A stretch of 43,224 bases of DNA from Magnaporthiopsis rhizophila (Eukaryota > Ascomycota > Sordariomycetes > Magnaporthales > Magnaporthaceae), in contig PYSS01000185.1 of assembly GCA_003049465.1 (NCBI GenBank), positions 4,407 through 47,630 on the forward strand. The letters run 5' to 3'. A program made the translations under genes and the position numbers. The notes under the pieces are model-generated. The model was not told the DNA's origin. It saw only the letters and a program-made list of their open reading frames with translations, and did not search any database. Shown one piece after another: positions 35,294 through 43,224 of the stretch; positions within the stretch are counted from its first letter, which is position 1, and every line of letters begins with the position of its first letter.

Positions 35294-36175
35294 ATGAGTT
35301 CCCACCACCAGGCCAAAGGTGCACGAGAGCTGGAGGCTGGTCTTCCCGTTGCGCACTCAGAAAAAGCAGGTTTGACGTCAACATCGAGCACACTCGCCAA
35401 CCAACCACGACAAAACATGTCGGTTCCACGGCGCCTCCTGCTAGGGCTTGCCGTCTGCCTCGTCCTATGGCTGGGCCTGACGACAGCGGCGCCCGCACGC
35501 CAGAACTCGTGCCTGCCGCCACACGATGTCCAGGACGCCAACAGCGGCAGCGCGCAGGCCCCGTTGCCCGGTCCTGCCGAGGACATGTCGTCATCCAAGC
35601 AGTCCGAGTCGCCGTTCGGCTGCCTGATTGACGCCGTCTCGCCCGAGGCTCTGCACGAGGTCCTGCACCGCTACTTCCCCAACCGCTTCAAAGATGGCGT
35701 CTACGAGTCGGACCACTCCGCCATGGAGGCTGTCCACCGCGCCGACCCGCCGCTGGCCACATCCCTGGTCCGAATCGCCAGGAGGCAGATCCCCGGGAAT
35801 AACACCACCACGCAGCCGTCGCCACCGCCTCCTCCCACCACCAGCGCTCCGACCACATCGTTGCCTCGCACTACCCCAAATCCTGACACTACTCCCTCCC
35901 TGTCGACTTCTACGACCACCCGCCCCCGAACTTCCAACCCTGGTACGTTAACAAGCTCGACGTCTTTGCGTCCTGTCTCCTCTTCACTTTCTATCACTTC
36001 ATTTTCTATTCCCTCTGGATCCGTCTTGTCCACGACCACATCTGTCGCGGCTAGGACATCATCTGGTGCCGGTATGTTGGTATCTCAAGCCATCCCAATG
36101 GTTTCTTGATTTCCAGCATGCTTTGTTTGCGTCACCGCCTTTCAGCTCATGACTCCTCCTTCCGAGCTGTCTTTT

Positions 36176-36234
<59 letters not shown>

Positions 36235-36235
36235 N

Positions 36236-36294
<59 letters not shown>

Positions 36295-36598
36295 ATATCC
36301 CAACACTGACACAGCCGGCCCACCTATAGACGCCGAGACTACGCCTGCTCCCACGAGGACGACGTCCTCACCCGCGCGCTCGCAGAAGACGCAGGTCACT
36401 ACGTACACGTCGACCGCCTCCAACGGCGCCGTCACCGTCGTCACGGCTACCACTTTTGTTCCCGCAGAGCCTGCCGACCCAACCGACGGCACCAAGGCCG
36501 GAGGCAGCCTTCAGACGAACGCTGCCGTACCCCGGGCCCGCGGTGTGGGTGCCGAGGCCCTGGCCGGTGTGGTCATTGGAGGCCTTTTTCTCGTCTGA
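35294..36598 (+). CDS. Secreted Ser/Thr-rich protein, probably GPI-anchored
   Basis: Two exons, 35294-36071 and 36315-36598, join in frame to 353 residues. The intron has a GTATGT donor and an ACACAG acceptor but is interrupted by a T tract and a single-N gap, so its length is unknown. A hydrophobic segment (LLLGLAVCLVLWLGL) follows the Met at 35417 (codon 42) and looks like a signal peptide, so 35417 may be the true start (312 residues). A short ordered region follows, with 'FGCLIDAVSPEALHEVLHRY' and ending in 'LVRIARRQ', a dibasic Kex2-type site. After this comes a long Ser/Thr/Pro-rich stalk that would carry O-glycans. The second exon has 'QVTTYTSTASNGAVTVVT' and ends with a short hydrophobic tail (LAGVVIGGLFLV), as in GPI-anchored wall or plasma-membrane proteins. 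Family and function are unknown. Confidence 0.75.
36178..36293. repeat. Poly-T tract with a single-N gap inside an intron
   Basis: T from 36178 to 36293 except for one N at 36235. It lies wholly within the intron 36072-36314 of the Ser/Thr-rich gene. The real intron may be shorter or longer than shown. Confidence 0.9.
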
Positions 36599-37239
36599 GC
36601 ACTTGCTTTGTGACTTCGGACTTTTTTTTTGTTCGTGATTTCTTTTTCGGTTCTTTTGGTTTAACAAAAGCACGGCGGGTTATGTTTTAAACGGCCCTCA
36701 CATTCCTTGCATTGTTGGCGCAAGCCCTTTCTCTATTTTTACTACCCGATGGCATATCCGGGTTCCTCAAGCCTCGAATTGGTTGCCGCTTCGCCCCAGA
36801 GAAGCCGCCCTCGAGCATACGAAGCACACGAAAATACCGGCGTTTATATGAGAGAGATGGTCTCCCTGCTTATAGAATTGGTTAATGGGGGGTTTTGGAT
36901 AATACATAGGTCCCTTTTTTTTTTCTTTGGTTTTTCTGTTTGCCCTTGGATCTTCCGACTCAGCTAGATGGAAAGGCTAGTCTTAGTTTTCTAGTAGTGT
37001 CGTGCATAGGGCAGAACGCGGATATCGGGACTCAGGGGATTTATTCACAGATCCCTTGGTTCTTGGTTCAAAATATCGGATTGTTCAAAGCACGCTAGTT
37101 TCTCGCGCCAGAAGGCTTTTCGCTTCCCTTAGCTTGCGACATTTCTGTCTCAGGTTCCCGAGAGGGCATCATGCTCGGCCTGCATGGCAAGGGAATCCCA
37201 TTGACGGATCTCTTTTTCGACATTCGAGGTACCTGGTGA
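36599..37239. other. Intergenic stretch, nothing recognised
   Basis: Holds the 3' UTR of the Ser/Thr-rich gene and short T-rich tracts (36622-36629, 36915-36926). It is less GC-rich than the gene regions. No motif or gene was seen. Confidence 0.5.
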
Positions 37240-37741
37240 CTATCGCCCAACTTCGCTCAACTAATGTCGAGCAGGTGCTTCTTTTTGCCAATGTCTTGAT
37301 AGGTAGAGGTACGTCGGGTCCAGAAGATTCGAGGCTGGCGATCTGTCCGTCATTTTCCAACTTGCATCCATATCTCCTTGAGTGCAGTTGCGGTGCAAAA
37401 TGTAGATCTTCCTTTTCGCCAATGACATATTTTCCGTCAAGGGTAACTTCAAGCATTCTTTTCCCATTCCAGAATGGCACCTGGAACTGGCGCTGCACCG
37501 CCAAGTCAACCCTGCATGAACGTGGCGCCCGGCATCGGCTGAGCAGCTCGATGGCCATCTGTAGCCAATCTTTGCACTCCTTTCCAATCATAGCCACCGC
37601 CTCCTGGAAAAGTGCAGAATTGGGCAGCCAGTCATCACCTCCATTGGAAAGTACGATCCCAAAGAGGGGCGCAGCTTAGCCCGCCCACTCGGGCGGCTCA
37701 AGGATGGTAAGGAAAACCTAATGGTTCGCCAGGCTGCTCCA
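37240..37741 (-). CDS. Possible small gene or remnant, head-to-head with the NLR
   Basis: The minus strand has a 169-codon open stretch (37675-37169) whose first part looks coding, for example 'GIVLSNGGDDWLPNS' and 'QVPFWNGKRMLEVTLDGKY'. A tentative model starts at 37741, uses a very short 43-nt intron with a weak donor to enter the main exon (37674-37313), then a second intron (GTACCT to ATTAG), and stops at 37240. That gives about 135 residues. The first intron is implausibly short, so this may instead be a truncated or decayed gene. I recognise no family. A competing plus-strand frame of 225 codons (37002-37679) covers the same DNA but reads less like protein. If real, its start would be only about 85 bp from the NLR start, implying a shared divergent promoter. 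Confidence 0.25.
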
Positions 37742-37825
37742 TCCCGACTTTCTTTCTCCCTTGACGGCAGCGGCAGTTTGCCCCTTCTCCCGCTCGCGCT
37801 GGGTCAGCGCGCTCTAAACGCCAAC

Positions 37826-40800
37826 ATGGACGAGCCCCCGTGGTCTCAGTCTGCGGATCAGTCACAAACCGCAGAAGATTCGCAGACCACACCCAAGGCG
37901 AAAATCGACAGGTTGGTCAAGGAATGGGACGACCGGCTGTCCAGCGAGACGGGTTGGGACGACCCTCTCAGACGAACCGCAAGGATCCGCGAAGTCTTTG
38001 TCACGAGCGTCTGGAACCAGCTGGAGAGCGACTACAAAGAAATGATGAACGCCCTGTTGCCGCACATCCGGCGTCGTCTCGAGGAGAAGGTGCTGCCAGC
38101 CGACGTCACTGGGAGGGTCAAGGAGGTCGGATCGATCGCTAAGACGCTCGAGCGCCGCGAGCAGGGTACCGACACAAAGACGCTGTACGGGAGCCTCCGC
38201 GATGTCTTCCGGGAGATGCACGACCTCGTCGGATTCCGAATCGTGCTGCGGTCCCGAAGCCAGCAGTCACAAGGCGTCGACTTTGTTGAGACCGAATTCG
38301 GCCGCCTCAAGGAGCCAGCACACATCTCTCCCCATCGCCTCACTGGCAAGTTTTGGGACGTGAGGTTCGGGGCCTTTGAGTCAAGCAACCACAGGGTCGG
38401 CATCGGCTCGCCCGGCGTCGAGTCTCCCAACACCCTTTCGAGGTTCCAAGGGGTCATGTTCGAGATCCAGGTCAGCTACTGGTCCAAAGTGGCGCACAGC
38501 ATCATCCAGCATCCTGCGCTCTACAAAGGCAAATTCGGGGAGCTTTCAAAACAGATCGAAGGGCTGCTGGATCTGCTTGGCGGATCCATCACATCACTTG
38601 ATGCCAACCTCGAGCTTTTCTCGGATGCCTTGAAAGCGTCAATGGAAGAGAAAGCAGTGACGGCAGAGCGAGGCACTGCCGAAGATAGAAGGAAAGTCAG
38701 GGCAGCAAAGCATGCTGCCTATGATGAGATGGAAAAGATAGGATCGGATCTCAGACATAGCATCCAGGACCACATCGAGGATCACATAGAGGAATTGGCT
38801 CGAGCCATGCCTCCCACGGACGCCTCGCTCGAGTCCAGGTCCAAGTTCTGGAGGGACGAGAGCGAGAAGCAAACGATCGAGATCCGGTAAGTCTCGCTAC
38901 TCACTGCGACGCGAGATCGCAATATTACGCCTTTTCTAACACCGTCGGCGCATACAGAGAGCTTCTGCAGGAAATCCGTCAACGGCTCCCACAAGGCGGC
39001 GGGAGCCGGCGACAGGAACGGCTTCACGACCGTCGGATGGCTGTGCTCCAGAAGCTGCGAAGCGCATCTGGTTACAGGGATGGGAAAGAAAGGAACCCGC
39101 CTCGAATGCCGGGCACATGTGAATGGTTCACAAGCCACGAATGTTTCAAGGCATGGCTTGAGTGCAGCACATCCAGCCTACTCTGGGTTTCGGCCGGCGC
39201 CGGCCGCGGGAAGTCGGTCTTGGCCAAGCACCTGGTCGACACAGTACTGCCACAGCCTCGTTCCCGTGTCGTCTGCTACTTCTTCTTCAAAGACGACTTT
39301 GAGGACCAAAGAGACGCACATTTCGCCTTGTGTAGCATCCTACACCAGATCTTTTATCAAAACCCTACCCTTCTCACAGAGGGCATTCTCCAGGGGTTCG
39401 AGAGTATCGGTGATAGCCTCCTTGGATCCTACCGAGATCTCTGGGACAGGCTGATGGAAACCGCAACCCAGAATGGGGCATTCGAAATAGTGTGTGTCCT
39501 GGACGGCTTGGATGAATGCTTGGGCAAAGGCCGCGCTCTGATCGCCAAATCGCTGCGGAGGTTTTACGGCCCAGCACACGCCGACGACTCTGGCCAGCAA
39601 TATCCTGCTCCCAGCTGCAGGCTGAAGTTTCTCTTGACCAGTCGTCCCCAGGTTGATCTTCAAAGAGATTTGCACTTTCTTGCCGCCTCCAGTCCGGTCA
39701 ACGCTGACGGGAATCGCCATCTTTCCATCCATCTCCAAGGTGACAACACGACTGAGAGCCGCCTGATTGAGGAGGAAATCAATCTAGTAGTGCGAAGCAA
39801 AGTCAAAGATCTGGGCAAGGTGCTTCATCTCCTCCCAGAACAAGAACAAATGGTCTTGGAAGCATTCACGCGGGTCCCGAACCGGACATACCTCTGGATT
39901 CACCTCATGTACGACCACCTGAGTAAATGGGGCGACATCATGATCCCAGGGGCTCTCAAGAGGGAGCTGAGCAGGATGCCCAAGACCGTTGAAGAGGCCT
40001 ACGACAAGATTTTGAATAATCTGAACGATGGCCACACCTCCGGCGAGGCAATCAGAGTGCTCCAGATTCTGTTTGCGGCTTTCAGACCGCTTACAATCGA
40101 AGAGCTCGCTGCCGCTTGGGCTGCTAGTTATTTGGCAAAGGGCAAGCTTGCCCCGGTGGAGAATTATAGCAGCGAGTATCCCAAGCTAGTGCCCGAAGGC
40201 CAAGTCCGGACCAGGCTTGAAAGACTTTGTGGCTCCTTGATCGCCATCGTGGACCGGAGGGTTTATTTTCTCCACCAGACGGTGAGGGAGTTCTTGGGTG
40301 GCGTCGAAGCCGGGGATGCCCCTATTGAACGATCTGACGATTGGACTACGAGCGGTGGCAAGCCTGAGGACGACGGGCCTGAAAATCCTCGACTTGCAAA
40401 ACGGCGTCGGGTGATTGCCTTGCCCTTGAATGAAAGAACTGCACGGCGGACATGGAGGGCGACCCTCAACCCGAACAAATCACACGAACGGCTCGGCATC
40501 ATCTGCTTCGAATACCTAATGAGAAACATGGCTTTTGGTCAAACTTTCCTGAAATATGAGGGCCGTGTTCAGATTCAGCCCACCTACCCGTTCACCAATT
40601 ATTGCATCCAATACGTCTTTTCTCACATCGCGCGGTCCAACCGGTCCAATGCATACAACAGCCATATCAAAATACTTAAATGGCACTGCGCATCCGACCC
40701 TGGCGTCTGGGACTTGACGTCGATCCAACCGGGCTCTTTCAATGAAGCATGCGAGTACGGGGATGAGGACACCATCTCGGCATTTCTCGACAGCGGCTAT

Positions 40801-41724
40801 GACGTTAATACAAAAGAGCAGGGTATCGGACTGCCAGCAATTGCGGCAGCAGCCGCCGGCGGCCATGTAGGCACGGTTCAACGCCTACTCGCTGTGGACG
40901 GAATTGACGCAAATGCGAGTAGCTGGACAGGATGGACAGCATTGTTTTTTGCCGCACACAAGGGACACGATCACATCGCTCGAATCCTCTTGGCCACCGG
41001 GAAGGTCAACGTGGATGCGAGAGATTATCATGGGCGGACCGCATTGTCCGTCGCTGCGGAGGGAGGGTTTGAGCTGGCCGTTCGGGCTTTGCTCGAGTCC
41101 GGAGCGGACGCCAATATTGCGGACGAATTCCTACGGAAACCATTATCCTACGCGGTCCAGGGGGGTTTCGAAACGGTCGTCAAAGCTCTGCTCGACTCGA
41201 GAAAAATCGACGGCGACCACTCCGACGACAATGGAATGACTGAACTCTGTCACGCGGCAGCCTCACTCTCCGATTCCATTTTCCAGGTGTTTATCACTAC
41301 TGGTTTGTTTGACGCGAATCACCGAAACATCTCCAGGCAGACACCGCTTGTAGAAGCCACAAGAAATGGAAATGCCGACGTGATCAGGATTTTTATCGGC
41401 ACAGGACAAGCTGAGCTCGATGCGCGATGCCCGTGGGAAGATACATCAGTCTTTGGGGAGGTACAAACGCCGGTCGAGTATAGAACACCGCTTGTTTGGG
41501 CAGCCATCTCGTTAAACGAAGACATTTTCGAGCAGCTCCTCAATGCCGGGGCTAATCCCGATGCACAAGGCTGTATGGATCCAAGAGTTGATGTCTCGCT
41601 TGATCGCTACATCAGGGAAGGCAAGAGGAAGGGAGCGGAACCAGATGAGGACGAGAGGGCGAGGAAGCGGATGTTGACGCTGCTCAAGGAGGCGAGGCAT
41701 AAGAAAGGACTGATCCGGGAGTAG
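37826..41724 (+). CDS. NLR-like protein: RelA/SpoT-like - NACHT - ankyrin repeats
   Basis: Two exons, 37826-38886 and 38958-41724, join across a GTAAGT intron to 1275 residues. Residues about 20-250 resemble the RelA/SpoT nucleotidyltransferase (ppGpp-synthetase) fold. Visible motifs are 'GRVKEVGSIAK' (Arg97, Lys99, Lys106), 'MHDLVGFRIVLR' (Asp133), 'SSNHRVG' (His189) and 'FEIQVSYWSKVAHS' (Glu213, Gln215, His224), then Tyr233-Lys234. A helical linker (250-370) leads to a NACHT NTPase: a variant P-loop at 433-440 (AGAGRGKS, Ala in place of the first Gly), Walker B at 531-541 (IVCVLDGLDEC) and a later 'LLTSRPQ'. A winged-helix-like part follows. From about 947 to 1235 there are roughly seven to eight degenerate ankyrin repeats (for example 'GRTALSVAAEGGFELAVRAL'). 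The layout is that of a fungal NOD-like receptor: effector, switch, sensor. An upstream in-frame Met at 37721 would add 35 residues without family character. Substrate and activity are inferred only. Confidence 0.88.
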
Positions 41725-43224
41725 GCAATGGGCAAGGGCAGGGTATGTGGGAATCAGGCGTGCGTTCTCGATATTGTTTAAATTTTCTGCAGCCAGAATC
41801 TTGGAATAACGTCGCATGGGATATTTCACAAAATAATTGGCTAGAACCCTTTGGAGCTTTGGAGGCCAGCGCCGGAAGATCTCCACTCCTCTGATATGCT
41901 AGGAGTTCCCACAGGTCCTATGCCCTCTTGCTCGACCTCTGGTATTTCCGTTCCCCTTTTTGTCTTTCCCGTCTCGAGTGCCTGTGCAAATCATAATGGC
42001 TTGGTCATTTCGCGCTTGGTGAAAGCTTTTCGCTTTGCCAACGTTGCCCGCGACAGATAGCTGCCATCGACATATGGACGCCATCCAGCCGTTCCCCTAT
42101 CGTCCGGTGCCTTCACCGCCCGCCTTGATCACGCCGTTCACCACCCAGCTCGTGAGAGGTGGGTGGGCTCGGCGGCCTTGGACAGTGCCGTCTTTGATGC
42201 GCGATTTGATATCGCAGTTCCGGACAACGACAACTATAGCCATTGGAGCTCCGGAACTAGGCTACGTTTTTGTCAACGGATGCACAAGCTTCAAGAAACT
42301 GCTACTTCTTGGCTCTGTTCCCCGGGTACATTTCGAGGAAATCCGACAACCGGGCAGCCCAACGACAGATCGGGCTCTGATATGCCTCTGCTAGCCTAGA
42401 GCCGGAATCTATGAGGTTGGGCTCCGCACTCATGCTGTATACCCTACGTATCAAAACATGTCCGTCGACCCATCTCGTCGGGAATGAAATAGATGAGCGT
42501 TAATGTGAATTGACCGGAAACGTCTAACCGGTCCCATACAGATGTGCTGATGAAACAACACGAGCCAAATTCAAGTAGGGATTAAGTTTCTAGAAAATAC
42601 AGTTCCAAGAGGCCGCAACGCCATACAGACCTGAAAAATGAAGGTGGGAAAATAAATAGGGGATGAAGTGGGAAGACACCCTTCAGCACCCAGACCAAGC
42701 ATGGTACATCACGGCCAACCCTGTCCCGTGAGGAATATCGCACCAAGCACAAAACACGACCCCAGGTACCTCCCCCCCTGATCTCGCCGATGCAGGAGTG
42801 GCAGCTGTAGCGTCCGACGGCCGCGGCGAAGCGGTATCCATGGCTGCAGGAGGAACAGCCGTTTGTTGGTAGTGGCAGGCGAGGCTGTAACGCCGTCACC
42901 CTGGATAGGCAGTGACGCCCGTCGCTGTCCGCTCGTCCGCAGGCAGGGGACAGGTGACGGCCTGGATCGGGATGGCGCACCTGTGGCAGACCTACCGCTC
43001 CATATACTCGATCTAGAAGGGCCAACGTCAACCCTGAGAGCCACGCTCGTGGTCGTTGGAACGAGAAAGGGACGAAATGTGCCCGTTGCTTGACCAGGCC
43101 GCACATGGGAGTCTGAGGAGGATCTCGGCCTTTCCATCTCTCAACCGTCAAAAGGCCAAGCCGGCAGCTTGGGATGGCGCCAGCCAGTCACACCGCCTTG
43201 GCCGGCTTTGGGATTCCTCATGCC
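41725..43224. other. 3' flank of the NLR-like gene, mostly unassigned
   Basis: Follows the NLR-like stop codon. One stretch (42064-42399) reads like protein and is listed separately. In the remainder I see no gene. The frames at 42582-43151 (-) and 42863-43093 (+) lack recognisable features. A gene could begin just beyond the right edge. Confidence 0.5.
42064..42399 (+). pseudogene. Possible decayed gene fragment
   Basis: The frame ending at 42399 reads as a plausible protein tail, with 'FDIAVPDNDNYSHWSSGTRL' and 'SWLCSPGTFRGNPTTGQP'. Upstream, a different frame from an ATG at 42074 looks coding for about 30 residues (MDAIQPFPYRPVPSPPALI). No acceptable intron joins the two, so a frameshift or decay is possible. 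I do not recognise a family. It could also be chance. Confidence 0.22.

Noticed and set aside
37721..37825. Upstream ATG at 37721 as the NLR start
   Set aside because: It adds 35 residues without family character. The ATG at 37826 starts just before the RelA/SpoT-like region. The upstream start stays possible but is less likely.

Overview
The window reads as nuclear DNA of a filamentous ascomycete, most likely a Sordariomycete. Genes are intron-poor to moderately split. Introns run from about 60 to 100 nt, with GTAAGT/GTATGT-type donors and CTAAC-type branch sites, apart from one interrupted by an assembly gap. The genes fall in recognisable fungal families (NASP/Hif1-type chaperone, glyoxylate-cycle isocitrate lyase, cAMP-regulated neutral trehalase, fungal SLC12 transporter, dolichol kinase, NACHT-ankyrin protein). 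I cannot assign genus or species. Five single-N assembly gaps (598, 6681, 7609, 13702, 36235) lie in or close to very long homopolymer runs, so lengths there are not reliable.

Layout, left to right. 1-3844 is long upstream DNA with microsatellites. 3845-6271 (+) is an Uds1-domain septation-type protein. 6272-9057 is non-coding and holds a T-rich tract, a 120-nt G tract and two gaps. 9058-10875 (-) is a NASP-family histone chaperone, followed by isocitrate lyase at 11383-13363 (-) and neutral trehalase at 15297-17945 (-). These three share a strand and are transcribed leftward. Trehalase is divergent from a cation-chloride cotransporter (Vhc1 type) at 19916-23916 (+). A low-complexity protein with a cysteine cluster follows at 24395-26008 (+). 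It converges on a COG0523/CobW GTPase at 26299-27480 (-), which is divergent from a small hydrophilic protein at 28140-28586 (+); a perfect CRE octamer lies between those two starts. Dolichol kinase is at 29356-32342 (-). A Ser/Thr-rich secreted, probably GPI-anchored protein is at 35294-36598 (+), with an assembly gap in its intron.

The most unusual locus is 37826-41724 (+). It encodes a 1275-residue protein with a RelA/SpoT-like nucleotidyltransferase domain at the N terminus, a NACHT NTPase in the middle and degenerate ankyrin repeats at the C terminus. This is the tripartite layout of a fungal NOD-like receptor, with an alarmone-synthetase-fold domain in the effector position. A short, poorly supported reading frame lies head-to-head with it (37240-37741, -), and a possibly decayed frame lies downstream (about 42064-42399, +).

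The central genes are mostly housekeeping: carbon mobilisation (isocitrate lyase, trehalase), chromatin assembly, ion homeostasis, metal handling and protein glycosylation. The right end (35-43 kb) is the accessory-like part, with a cell-surface protein, an NLR-like receptor and remnant reading frames.
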